Assembly (NCBI RefSeq): GCF_010183535.1
Contig: NC_071329.1
Coordinates: forward strand, 15,066,001-15,130,000
Length of the DNA: 64,000 bases
DNA from: Caenorhabditis remanei
Lineage: Eukaryota > Nematoda > Chromadorea > Rhabditida > Rhabditidae
Direction: 5' to 3'
The notes beneath the pieces were generated by a model. That model saw only the letters and a list, made by a program, of their open reading frames with translations. It searched no databases and was not told the origin of the DNA. Below are positions 29,740 to 40,557 of this stretch, piece after piece (position 1 is the stretch's first letter; the number at the start of each line of letters is the position of its first letter). The position numbers and the translations under genes were made by a program.

Positions 29740-30258
29740 TTCTGTTATTCACATACTCTCACAAAAAGTAGTCATCATTACTGCATTTGCCCGCGATAAA
29801 TCCGATTCAAATCTTGAGCAAGAATCGATATTGTACCGTCGGCTCGCTATGGCCCTTTTTTCTGTGCACACACCTCTACGTCACCGTCTTCATATGACGA
29901 TTGTCCCATAGGCAGAATTCGTCAGATCAGCTCATTCCATCAGCTCGCCTGTCCCTCATCGTCACGGAGAACAGATGTTTTATGACAAGATAAATGAACA
30001 ATTAGGCCGATCGTATTATTTCTTTGAATTGGAATGAAGGATTAGTATAGTGCTAGAAAATTCAGATGGAGACAGGAGGGAAGTGTTAATAGAAGGATAT
30101 TATTGAAGGTGAGATGGTGGGAACCAACAGGATCGGAGAAGAGGGATTAGTGAAATCGGGAGAAATTTTAAATCTAATCCAAACAGAGTTCTTTTACTTT
30201 CGATAATTAACTGAATTTCATTAAAACCACTCCGAGGATCCCAAGCATGACTTTTCAA
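29740..30258. other. spacer between the array and the minisatellite, no gene seen
   Basis: Ordinary A/T-rich DNA without splice-site pairs or repeats that I can identify. Confidence 0.4.
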
Positions 30259-30259
30259 G

Positions 30260-30630
30260 CATCTGACCATTCTTTTTGTGCATCCGACCATCCGGATGTC
30301 ATTCTATGCACCCGACCGTCCGGATGTCTGTCTGTTGATCCGACCGTCTGGATGTCTGTCTTTTCATCCGACCGTCCATATCTCTGTCTGTGTATCCGAG
30401 GGTCCGTATCTCTGTCTGTGTATCCGAGGGTCCGGATGTCTGTCTATGCACCCGAGCGTCCGGATGTCTGTCTGTGAATCCGAGCATCTGGATGTCTGCC
30501 TGTTCATCCGACCGTCCGTATGTCTGTCTGTACATTCGAGCATCCGTATGTCTGTCTGTGCATCCCAGAGTCCGGATGTCGGTCTGTGCATCTGACCGTC
30601 CGGATGTCTGCATGTGCATCCGACCCTCCA
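30260..30630. repeat. 28-bp minisatellite, about 13 copies
   Basis: The unit is approximately CATCCGACCGTCCGGATG followed by TCTGTCTGTG, 28 bp, with many point variants. Because 28 is not a multiple of three and the unit has no stop in most frames, several long overlapping open frames result on both strands. These are not genes. Related CCGGATGTC/CTGTCTG words occur at 12870-12990, 46900-46930, 57500-57960 and 62140-62240. Confidence 0.9.
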
Positions 30631-30811
30631 CTCATACATTGATTTTTCTCCTGTCCTCCATTTTTGCTTGTAGCAATGTCTCTGGGGAAAATAAAATCTA
30701 CACGATCTCAATTCTCCCAATGACGTCTGTCAAGAAGACCTCCTTTTTGTTTACTCATCCATTGATTTTTTCCAATTTTACTGTTTTTTTTCCAAAAACT
30801 CTCTTTACAGA

Positions 30812-31183
30812 ATGGGTAACTTGCACTCCAACATCACCCAGCGAATCCAACAATTCGAGTTTTTCGACAAAAACTGGTTCTCCGGAATCATCGGAAGACT
30901 ACGAAGACTTCGGGAGGAAATCGTAGAAAGGGCTTACGCCCTCGTACGGAATTTCCAATTTCAACAAGAGCCTGCTCATCGTCACATTGCCTCTACTGGA
31001 ACCGGAGGACCGGTGACTAGAAGCAGAAGCAGAAGCAACGTGGCAATCGAGAATCCATCAGACTTTGGTGTGCTTCAGGACAGAATCGAGGTTTATAATA
31101 ACAATGAGATGAAATTGGTTTATTTTGTGTGTGTTGTCAATTTGCTCGTGTTGGCTTTTCTGTTCAATTGGGTTTTTATTTGA
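30812..31183 (+). CDS. 123-aa protein with possible myristoylation start and C-terminal membrane segment
   Basis: CTCTTTACAG ends one base before the ATG, a likely spliced-leader site. The protein opens MGNLHSN, fitting the M-G-x-x-x-S N-myristoylation pattern. Residues 8-50 are a basic, probably helical region (IIGRLRRLREEIVERAYALV). A Ser/Arg patch (TRSRSRSN) follows. The last 25 residues form a hydrophobic segment (VYFVCVVNLLVLAFLFNWVF). AATAAA lies at about 31200. The layout resembles the small membrane proteins of the array, but no sequence similarity is visible. Function unknown. Confidence 0.72.
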   Translation: MGNLHSNITQRIQQFEFFDKNWFSGIIGRLRRLREEIVERAYALVRNFQFQQEPAHRHIASTGTGGPVTRSRSRSNVAIENPSDFGVLQDRIEVYNNNEMKLVYFVCVVNLLVLAFLFNWVFI

Positions 31184-31409
31184 AGAAAAAAGCTAATCGA
31201 ATAAATCGTTCTTTTAAATCTTTTATCGTGTTTCAGTTTTCTATACCAATAAGACATCGCACATTTCTGCAAGAGCAAAGCACACAAATTGAAAACCATC
31301 GTCTGCACAACTTTATTCATTTTGATCACTAGGGTTATCCAGAAGAGTAATAATCAGTTCTTTTAAACTTCTTCTCATTTTGTATAATAATAACAAATAA
31401 TTATAATAG

Positions 31410-31830
31410 AATGTAAATTACAGTACCCCTCCAAAGGTTATCAACTTTGGCTGTTTCCTATGAATGAGGATCAAGTTTGTTAGTGTATTTTGGTGTCACC
31501 TGATTGTCCGATAAATTCAATTTTGTATGGGTTGGAAAGAGCAAAAATAGCACATCATTTTTGTAGTTGGCGATTTTTTTGTAGGGATACAACCATGAAA
31601 GTTACAGATAATCAAAGTAATTTTTCCCTGAATCCGAAACTTTGAAATTTCGGAGTTTTTCCTTTGACAACCTGTAACTTTCATGATAGTGTCCCTACAA
31701 AAAAAGATCAACCACAAAAATGGTGTGCTATTTTTGCACTCTCCAACCCATACAAAATAAAACTTGCCGGACAATTAGGTGACACCGAAATACACTCTCA
31801 AACTTTTATTTTCCTGTGCTATTCGGAACA
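31410..31830. repeat. family C palindrome (partly eroded)
   Basis: It begins TACAGTACCCCTCCAAA and contains GTGTATTTTGGTGTCACCTG, mirrored by GGTGACACCGAAATACAC near 31779-31796, with GCAAAAATAGCACATCA / TGGTGTGCTATTTTTGC inside. The right end is eroded and overlaps the 3' end of the srw gene. Confidence 0.65.
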
Positions 31831-31835
31831 ATGAC

Positions 31836-33752
31836 TTAAGTACCGTTAGAGCTGCTTGTCACCTTGGATTCCTTCATCAGCTGAAAATAAGATTAATTTT
31901 TGCTAATTTTCCAAAAAACTTACTTCAATCTTTGCTTTGATACCCAAAAAATTTTTAACCGTGTTCCGGTATTGAGTAGAAATTGCGAAGCATATCGGAA
32001 AATGAGTGATGGTAGTGGCGGAGGAAATGACAATGGTCACTAGCATCATGTTGAACGCTTCACTACTGGAAATTGAAAAAAAGATTTTGAATAAATTGAA
32101 TTCCAAAACTTATCTCACCTACAAATATTGTTTTGACAAAGAGCTTGATGCACGTACAAAACTCCTAGAGGGAGCACAGAAATCATATAGGAAATCGCCA
32201 TGCAGATGACTAATCTCGTAGTCATATTAGATCTGAAATCAGCGGATTTTCATTGTGAGACAAGTGAGGTATCTTACTGTTGCTGATTTTTCCCTGAAAA
32301 CATCCTTTCCCGATTTGTTGCAAATTTATGCAATTGTCTGATCAAAATGAAAGTAAACACAGGGAAAATTATAGCTGGAATGATCTGAAACATGCTCAGA
32401 TGAGTATAAAAATTGAGTTATATGTAGCAATTCACTTTTGACAGAACGCCATCCACAACCAAATAAATTTTAGACAATAGAGAACTCTGCCAAGAGGACA
32501 AATCTGACGCTATCTGTCCGTAAACTGGCCTTGTATAGTTTTCCGAAAAGAGACCTTGACATCTGTAATAGAAATGTTCAGAATCATCCTATCTTGTCAA
32601 CATGCTACTAACGCCAATGCTCTTGGTGTCCAATCACTTATGAATCCTACTGTAGATCGTAAATGATAACATAGAGAGATAAGAGAGCTGAATAGAAAGA
32701 CAACAAGACAAGTTTTCCAGCCAAATGATTGCCGAGAGATGTCACCGAACCTGGAAGATCAAGAGGTCAAGTTAGTACAGTACCGCTCAAAACGCTCAGC
32801 TTTGACTGTTTTCTGTGGAAAATGACCCACTTTGACAGTGTATTTCGGTGTCACTTGATTGTCCGATCAATTTTATTTTGTATGGGTTGTACAGAGAAAA
32901 AATAGCACATCATTTTTGTAGTTGACCATTATTTTGTAGGGACACTACCAAGAAAGTTAGAGATACATACATATTCAAAGCCATTTCTTCCGACTGATTT
33001 CAGGGCATATTAGCGAAACTTCGGAGCTTTTCAATTTGAAAGCCTGTAACTTTCAAGATAGTGTCCCTACAAAAAAATGGTCAACTACAAAAATAATGTG
33101 TTATTTCTGCTCTGTCCAACCCATACAAAATAAAATTTGTCGGACAATCAGGTAACACCGAAATACATTGTCAACGTTGGTATTTTTCCACTAAAAACAG
33201 CCAACGTTTGAGCGATACTATAAAAGACGGTTTAACAGTCAAAAACCTGAAACCCCCAAGTCCAAACCAAATGTGTACTTACTTCTTCGAAGCATTTCCA
33301 GTTGGATTTCTCAATACAATAACTCGAATCACAGCCATAGATGCACCCAAGAAAGCACTACACCTATTGAAATCATCTTGAAATGAGTTTGCTGTCCAAG
33401 ACAAAACTACGGTCATGTAAGAATCGGGAACCCAGCTGAAAAGAGTACTTGGCATTATCTAAAACTTTTTATCATTACCACGGACTGTATAGAATCTTGT
33501 TCCTGACGAATTTCCAAACGGAATGAAATGAAATATAGAGATTACATATAGCTATCCCAATCATTATAACATTTGTAGAGGAGGTTCTCATTGATTTTTG
33601 AAGCAATATTGTCAAATGGACGGAATTAGTTATGAAGGAAACCATTGATATGTAAGGGTCTGTGGACATTAAGTTTATGAGCCATCTTCTGAAATTCAAA
33701 TAGTTGAGGAAAAATCCATCTAAAAAAGAACTCACGGCATTCCAGCAGACAT
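31836..33752 (-). CDS. srw-family seven-transmembrane chemoreceptor
   Basis: Nine minus-strand exons: 33752-33736, 33688-33479, 33435-33283, 32750-32613, 32562-32436, 32384-32278, 32232-32119, 32065-31924 and 31880-31836. The product is 350 aa. Family hallmarks: HLTILLQKSMRTSSTNVIMI after the first helix, CWVPDSYMTVVLSW, then QDDFNR, SMAVIRVIVLRNP, SFGWKTCLVVFLFS, and a last helix SSATTITHFPICFAISTQYR. These fit the nematode srw (FMRFamide-receptor-like) class expressed in sensory neurons. The N-terminus is uncertain: the first exon is only 17 nt, and the alternative of reading through the 47-nt intron gives a plausible SFLDGFFLNYLNFRRW but no in-frame ATG. Intron 3 carries a 443-bp palindrome. 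Confidence 0.85.
32778..33220. mobile_element. family C palindromic MITE in srw intron 3, TA-flanked
   Basis: It starts CAGTACCGCTCAAAA and ends GTTTGAGCGATACTA. TA dinucleotides flank it (32776-32777 and 33221-33222). The arms contain GTGTATTTCGGTGTCAC and its near complement GTAACACCGAAATACA. The TA target points to Tc1/mariner-type mobilisation. Confidence 0.75.
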
Positions 33753-33759
33753 TGTTTAA

Positions 33760-34387
33760 GATATACGTTTCAATAGTTCTCAAAAAATAGAAATTGACTT
33801 TAATTAGGTTGACACCTATTCCTGATTGGATTTTCAATCTTTTTCAAGGTTTTGGTTATTCTTGCAAGTTACTTTTTAATTGGTTAAAGACCAATGAGAT
33901 TAGAACATTTGGGAGCAGGCAGATGTGTCTGTCTGTTTGAATGTCTTTCCTTACTTTCTTTCTAATTAGTTCAATGGATCTAGTTTTTGTATTCGATCAC
34001 GGGGTCTGGAAGTGAGTACTGAAATTAAACGCGTTCCACTTTATTTGAAGGGAAATTCAAATTGTAATGTTTTCAATTCAGCCTTTTACACTGGCTTTTG
34101 ATACGCAGCTTAATCGACCACTTTTTGAGCCAATTTATTTCAGTTTTCCCCATTTTTGGTCAGTTTTTTTGACTGTCGCGCGTCTTCGCTAAAATTTTCG
34201 CTTATTTCAGCGGAGCGCGGTTGACTCACTTCCAGACACCATCATCAAAGTTGTTTTGTTATAATTTCAGTACGTCTAACAATAATTGGTCTAAGTTCAA
34301 AAAATTACATGCTTCATACCTTATCATTATGTCTAAAAATTTTACTTCAAAACTTCTATTTTTCATTCCAATTTCTTTTTCCTCCAC
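33760..34387. other. spacer between divergently transcribed srw and srg genes
   Basis: It contains a small inverted-repeat element at about 34002-34240 with ends GTCTGGAAGTGAGT / ACTCACTTCCAGAC. The remainder is probably shared promoter DNA. No gene seen. Confidence 0.5.
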
Positions 34388-35940
34388 ATGGTTTTCGTGT
34401 TGAATATCACAAATGATGATGATTTGGTAGTTTTCGAATGTGATTCCTCCTATGATCCTTGGATTGAAATTCTAAAATGCATACTTCAAATTTCCTATCT
34501 TATACCTGGAGGTAAGTGTGTCCAGTGTTCTCCAGACATTTTTACTTTCAGCTTATCTCAATTTCAATCTATTCAACTGATTGTTTCGTAAGTTTCCTTA
34601 TGATTTTCTGTGACATAATCAGTCGATTCATTATGTACGTACCGCCCCTTTGTCCGATATTATCCCCATATTTCTTTGGTCCCCAAATATTCTTCAAGGG
34701 TGTTATGATTGTGGTGAATCACTCGAAAACTTGCAAATTTATAATTCAATCTTTGCTGGTTTTGAATCGAATGACATGTGTAATGTATCCAACTTCTCAT
34801 ATCAAAATGTGGATGAAGCGAATGAAATGGTTGATGGTCTTGATCTTTGTGACACCAGCGGCTACTGATTGGAACCTAGTTATTTCAAGAGTTTACATGC
34901 AACCATTGTTCGGTGGATTTGCTTCTGAATACACGAGAAAAGTTCCATGGGTTTGTTGTTGACATCTACAGTACTTGTCTAAGGCCCTGAAGTCAGTTCG
35001 GAGATATGGGACGCATCTTATATCATTGGAAATTAGGAAAAACGCTGATACTAAATGTATATTCCGTGGGTTTGACCTCGTTTTTCTTGAATACCAGGCC
35101 TTCAGTGCTCAAACTGAATATATATTTAGTATCTGCGTTTTTCCAGCTTTTGAAAAATATTGGTCAGATCACAAAACTCCAAACTGACTCCATGAGCTTC
35201 CCTAGTAAAGGTTATGGAATTTGACTGTTTTCAGTGAAAAATGACCAACTTTGACAGTGTGTCATGGTAATTCTGATTGTCCCATCAAGTAGATCTTTAA
35301 TGAATCGTACAGATTAAAAGTAGAGCTTCATTTTTGTAGTTGACAACTTTTTTGTACGGGCACTCCCTAGAGAGTAATGATCATTTTAAGGGGGCAGCTC
35401 CAAAATCACTCTATTTTGCACTGAAATGGATCGATTTGAGGGGGAAATTACTCTGCCGATATGTAACTTGTTAGCAAGTGGCCGTACAGTAAAGTTGTAA
35501 ACTACAAAAATGAAGCTCTACTTTTGATCTGTATAATTCATTAAAAGTTTTTTTTGGTGAGACAATCAGTGATACCGTAACACTTTCTCAAATTTAGTAA
35601 TTTTCATCTGAAAGACCAAACTGTACCTCTTACTGCACGGTCCTGTACTCTAGACTGTTCAGAACTGTTTCCAGGCCAAACAATCTCGTTTCCAATTGTT
35701 TTTCATCTCCGTTGCATTATTCTTCACTATCACCTGCTATTCATACACTCTCCACTCCCTTATAACCCTTCCCAACCGGATCATAACTGCAGAAAAAACT
35801 TTAACGATAGCAACCGCCTATGTATCCATCGGATATGTGGTTCTCGCTGGAATGCAATTTTTCTTTGCCTTTTTCCCTTATCTACTTAGCGATGCATTCT
35901 ACGCAATCTCTACACTTGCATATGACTTTTTGAATGTTGG

Positions 35941-35992
35941 GTAAATAAAGGAAATTGTGAAATTGAAGCATTTGAAGGAAAGTTTATTTCAG
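35941..35992 (+). other. 52-nt intron present in srg copy A, absent from copy B
   Basis: GTAAATAAAG...TTTATTTCAG interrupts the sequence encoding LNVGSP. In copy B the same codons are continuous (AATGTTGGGAGCCCC at about 38632-38646). Splicing copy A here gives exactly the copy B sequence. Confidence 0.85.
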
Positions 35993-36126
35993 GAGCCCCG
36001 TCATTATGATAATGGTGACTGAAAGTTTAAGACACCATGTATTCAGATCGAAATCTGCTACACAACAAAATCAGAATTCAGGAGATCATGTGTTCTTGGT
36101 GGTGAGCAGTCGCAGGTTGGTTTCTA

Positions 36127-36551
36127 CAGTACTGCTCAAAAGGTTATCAACAGTGATCATTTTCAGTGGAAAATGCCCAACTTTAACAGTGTATTTCAGT
36201 GTCACCTGATTGCCCAGTGAATTTTATTTTGTACGCGCTGAGCAGAGCAAAAATAGCACATCATTTTTGTATTTTTTTTTGTATTGCACTATCATGAAAG
36301 TTACATGTAATCAAAGCCATTTCTCCCTGTAGCCGACAAATTCAAATTCATGTTGGCGAAATTATGAAGATTTTCACTTTAACAACCTGTAACTTTCAAG
36401 AAAGTGACAACACAAATTATGTGCTATTTTTGCTCTGCTCAGCGCGTACAAAATAAAATTCACTGGGCAATCAGGTGACACTGAAATACACTGTTAAAGT
36501 TGGGCATTTTCCACTGAAAACAGCCAAACGATAACTTTTTGAGCGGTACTG
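36127..36551. mobile_element. family C palindromic MITE in the last intron of srg copy A
   Basis: The ends CAGTACTGCTCAAAA / TTTTTGAGCGGTACTG are flanked by TA on both sides (36125-36126 and 36552-36553). The matching intron of copy B (38755-38799) lacks it, so copy B is an approximate empty site. The insertion came after the duplication, or was removed from copy B. Confidence 0.8.
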
Positions 36552-37024
36552 TAGCTTTATTTGAGAATTGAAAGTAAATTTTCCGATTTCAGTATATCTT
36601 GAAATTTTTATCGTACAATGGAGTCTTCTTTTCGGTCGAAGACACAGAATGAGTAATTCGTCAATTCCATATGTGGCTTTTTCAGCTGAAATTTATAAAC
36701 TTTTATACTTGAACTTCTCGAATCTCATTCACCTTCTCCCCTTTCCCTATAATTTCCAACAACAATTCCTTTTTAGTTCTACTTGATTAAACAAGCCCGC
36801 GCCAATTTTATCAAAGAGAACATTTATTATCACGAACGAAATATTTACAAAATTGTAGGTATCGTTCAAATCGAATTACTAATCATAATTAAAGTTGTTT
36901 TGTTAAAAATTTCGGACATAATTGATCTAAGTTTTAAAAATTACATGCTTCACACCTTATCTTTATGCCTAAAAATTTTACTTCAAAAAATTCTATTTTT
37001 CATTCCACTCTCTATTTCCTCCAC

Positions 37025-38809
37025 ATGGTTTTCGTGTTGAATATCACAAATGATGATGATTTGGTAGTTTTCGAATGTGATTCCTCCTATGATCCTTGGA
37101 TTGAAATTCTAAAATATATCCTTCAAATTTCCTATCTTATACCTGGAGGTGAGTGTGCCCAATTTTCCAGACGTTTTTTTTCTTTCAGCTTATCTCAATT
37201 TCATTTTATTATTCACAATATGGTTCAAACATCGGGACACCTACCTTACAAGTCCGTTTTTTGTAATCTATTCAACAGATTGTTTCGTAAGTTTCCTTAT
37301 GATTTTCTGTGACATAATCAGTCGATTCATTATGTACGTACCGCCCCTTTGTCCGATATTATCCCCATATTTCTTTGGTCCCCAAATATTCTTCAAGGGT
37401 GTTATGATTGTGGTGAATCACTCGAAAACTTGCAAATTTATAATTCAATCTTTGCTGGTTTTGAATCGAATGACATGTGTAATGTATCCAACTTCTCATA
37501 TCAAAATGTGGATGAAGCGAATGAAATGGTTGATGGTCTTGATCTTTGTGACACCAGCGGCTACTGATTGGAACCTAGTTATTTCAAGAGTTTACATGCA
37601 ACCATTGTTCGGTGGATTTGCTTCTGAATACACGAGAAAAGTTCCATGGGTTTGTTGTTGACATCTACAGTACTTGTCTAAGGCCCTGAAGTCAGTTCGG
37701 AGATATGGGACGCATCATATATCATTGGAAATTAGGAAAAACGCTGATACTAAATGTATATTCCGTGGGTTTGACCTCGTTTTTCTTGAATACCAGGCCT
37801 CCAGTGCTCAAACTGAATATATATTTAGTATCAGCGTTTTCCCAGCTTTTGAAAAATATTGGTCAGATCACAAAACTCCAAACTGACTCCATGAGCTTCC
37901 CTAGTAAAGGTTATGGAATTTGACTGTTTTCAGTGAAAAATGACCAACTTTGACAGTGTGTCATGGTAATTCTGATTGTCCCATCAAGTAGATCTTTAAT
38001 GAATCGTACAGATTAAAAGTAGAGCTTCATTTTTGTAGTTGACAACTTTTTTGTACGGACATTCTCTAAAGAGTTATGGTCATTTTAAGGGGACAGCTCC
38101 AAAATCACTCTATTTTGTACTGAAATGGGTCGATTTGAGGGAGAAATTACTTTGTCGATATGTATCTTGCTAGGAAGTGCTCGTACAAAAAAGTTGTAAA
38201 CTACAAAAATGAAGCTCTACTTTTGATCTGTATAATTCATTAAAAGTTTTTTTTTGGTGAGACAATCAGTGATACCGTAACACTCTCTCAAATTTAGTAA
38301 GTTTCATCTGAAAGACCAAACTGTACCTCTTACTGCACGGTCCTGTACTCTAGACTGTTCAGAACTTTTTCCAGGCCAAACAATCTCGTTTCCAATTGTT
38401 TTTCATCTCCGTTGCATTATTCTTCACTATCACCTGCTACTCATACACCCTCCACTCCCTTATTACCCTTCCCCACCGTATCATAACTGCAGAAAGAACT
38501 TTAACAATAGCCACCGCCTATGTATCCATCGGATATGTGGTTCTCGCTGGAATGCAATTTTTCTTTGCCTTTTTCCCTTATCTACTTAGCGATGCATTCT
38601 ACGCAATCTCTACACTTGCATATGACTTTTTGAATGTTGGGAGCCCCGTGATTATGATAGTGGTGACTGAAAGTTTGAGACACCATGTATTCAGATCGAA
38701 ACCTGCTGAACAAGAAAATCAGAGTCACGTGTTCACGGTGATCAAGAGTCGCAGGTTGGTTTCTTATTTGAGAATTAAAACTAAATTTTCTGGTTTCAGT
38801 GTATCTTGA
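37025..38809 (+). CDS. srg-family seven-transmembrane chemoreceptor, copy B (intact)
   Basis: Four exons: 37025-37148, 37189-37649, 38375-38754 and 38800-38809. The product is 324 aa. The sequence has the srg layout: acidic extracellular start (MVFVLNITNDDDLVVFECDS), helix 1 YLNFILLFTIWFKHRDTYLT, helix 3 FIIQSLLVLNRMTCVMYP with the family's NRMT.V.P motif, helix 5 LFFISVALFFTITCYSYTLH, and a C-terminal VIMIVVTESLRHHVF. Srg proteins are nematode-specific chemoreceptors of sensory neurons. Intron 2 (725 nt) contains family A and family B repeats identical in position to those in copy A, so the whole block was duplicated. The stop lies only 28 bp from the stop of the convergent RING gene 1. Confidence 0.88.
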
Positions 38810-38837
38810 AATATTTATCACACAATGAAGTCTTCTT

Positions 38838-40557
38838 CTAATTCCATAACAATTTATGTGGCTTTGTCATCTGAAACATATAAATTTTTATACTTGAACT
38901 TCTCGACTCTTACTCACCTTCTCCCCTTTTCTTATAATTTCTAACAGCAATTCCTTTTCAGTTTTACTTGATTCAAATTCCAATGGGCATCCATTCAAAG
39001 TCTCTTCCAGATCAGTCTTCTCAACCATAGTATAAAAATGAGGATTTCTTTCGAAAAAATCAAGTATGTTAAGCTTCACGACATCCTTCCAAACTTCTAC
39101 ACAATGACACGTGGATTCCAGGTCTTGATATTGATGGTATTGGGTTTCCAGATTTGAAATTATTCTTTCGATGTAGTCTTCTGGAGTTTTCGAGGTGTTT
39201 TTGCTTTCTGAAAGATTAGAAAAAGGTATTAGCTCGGCACAGTTCTTACAACTGCGCTCCACCGATATACCCTTGAAAAATGTCTCTTTTTCTCTGAGTC
39301 TCTCAATTTCGCACACAATTTCCTTCAGTTTCGGTAAAGTGCGGTTGAAAGAAGTGTGCCGTCCTAATAAGATTCGAAAAATTTGTTTTTGCCATCAAAG
39401 AACGGTCGAGGATCTTTCGCCCTCCGGATAGCTTCCTCACTTGTCATTATCATTCTCATATGCCTCAATTTGCATTTCAACTGATCTTCATCTACTTCCA
39501 ACTTCCTTTCTAGAAGTTTTTCTAGTATTTGTACAGTCAAAATTCGCATTGATAGTTTTGATTGACTCGTGTTATTTGACATTTTTGCTGTCTCATGATC
39601 GGCGTGGTCATCCAGAATGCAATCCGCACAGAAATTGAAAGTGTCGAGATTGAGATGAAGAGTGTTTAGTTCGAACCAGGTAAAATCGAAAAATGGATTG
39701 GTGGTGGCGTTGTGGCAGATTCGACATTCTATAGGTTTGTTCTGCAGAAATTGTTTTGATCTACACAAGATTCTTGACCCACGTAAAACCTGAAATAGAG
39801 GCTCACCAGCTAACAAAAGTTTGGAGCATCCTATCTCGGTTGTCTTTAAAGATGTCAAAAAATTGTCAACTGCAGAAATATTCTATGAACATTAAGCTAT
39901 ATTTTGCCAATTAGCATTTTTTTATATTTCCTTTGGGAACCGAGATATACCGCTGCGAACTGACTAGGTTCGCCTCTATTACAATTTTAACTGTAACTTA
40001 CCTCATCCTTCAAATAGCCACGATATTTCTCCTGCTCTTCCTCACTTCCCTTGTCAAACCTATACCTATCTTGACACTTCTGACAATGAGCATACTTCAA
40101 AATGTCAACGTCCTTCAAATCTTTTTTCTTCTTACATGTCATACAGATTCTCAATAACTTATGATCCAAGCAGTTACAGCAAACTCCTATTCCAGAATTC
40201 TGAAATTCAAACTTAAAGAACATCAAAACAAAATAGGCTCACAAATTGCTGCCACCACTTCTTGAACAGTTGAAATACATTACTTTCATACTGCTCAATG
40301 ATGTTTGTGGATCCATAGTTGACTGTTCCATTGATGAATGCATTTGATCTACTGCAGATTGGGCAAGATATATTTGGATTTGATTTGGCACAAGTTAAAC
40401 AAATGGAATGGCCACATGTGCCGACAAAAGCTCTTCGTTTTTCATTGTCTGATAAATAAAAAGGAATTACAGAACTTTCTTTGGAAAACTCACCAAAGAA
40501 ATTCAGATTTTGATTGGTTCGACAAGCGTAACAAACCAAAGATTCCAAGTGTAACAT
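38838..40557 (-). CDS. RING-finger/B-box-like protein, paralogue 1 (possible splice damage)
   Basis: Proposed minus-strand exons: 40557-40494, 40448-40243, 40199-40002, 39741-39393, 39207-38918 and 38870-38838, 379 aa if joined. A C3HC4 RING finger occupies C9, C12, C33, H35, C38, C41, C50 and C53. A cysteine-rich module follows (GVCCNCLDHK, RICMTCKKKK, HCQKCQ), then a B-box-like module (CRICHN, FCADCILDDHADHET). The C-terminal half is helical (STCHCVEVWKDVVKLNILDF). It is a probable E3 ubiquitin ligase of a nematode TRIM-like family. The fourth intron begins GC instead of GT, reading GATG|GCAAAA, a weak context. Without it the frame ends at TAG 39366-39364. That intron is mostly a MITE. Intron 3 holds a family D repeat. 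Confidence 0.7.
39229..39367. mobile_element. TTAGC-family MITE in intron 4 of RING paralogue 1
   Basis: It starts TTAGCTCGGCAC and ends GTGCCGTCCTAA. Inside are CTGCGCTCCACCGA and TTTTCTCTGAGTCTCTCA, matching the element at 59313-59452 in reverse orientation. It occupies about 139 of the 185 nt between the putative donor and acceptor. Confidence 0.75.
39780..39990. repeat. inverted-repeat element, family D, in intron 3 of RING paralogue 1
   Basis: ACGTAAAACCTGAAATAGAG, ATCCTATCTCGGTTGTC and ACCGAGATATACCGCTGCG correspond in order to the copy at 4982-5180. Confidence 0.7.

Larger units (their letters stand above)
34388..36602 (+). pseudogene. srg-family chemoreceptor, copy A, broken by a 62-bp deletion
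   Basis: The exons corresponding to intact copy B are 34388-34511, 34552-34950, 35675-35940, 35993-36115 and 36593-36602. Exon 2 lacks the 62 bp found at 37204-37265 of copy B. Because 62 is not a multiple of three, the frame shifts and meets TGA within about ten codons, deleting helices 1-2 and everything beyond. No alternative acceptor restores the frame by eye. The rest is nearly identical to copy B, so the break is young. Copy A has a 52-nt intron (35941-35992) that is absent from copy B, and its last intron carries a 425-bp palindromic MITE. Confidence 0.8.

Noticed and set aside
30247..30926. Long open frames on both strands with CLSVDP-like repeats
   Set aside because: Products of the 28-bp minisatellite; repetitive and without a start signal.
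33475..33837. Extending the srw N-terminus through the whole open frame to 33837
   Set aside because: The frame begins at TTG after an in-frame TGA, with no ATG; a 47-nt intron with good borders offers an ATG at 33752. The choice remains uncertain and is noted in the feature.
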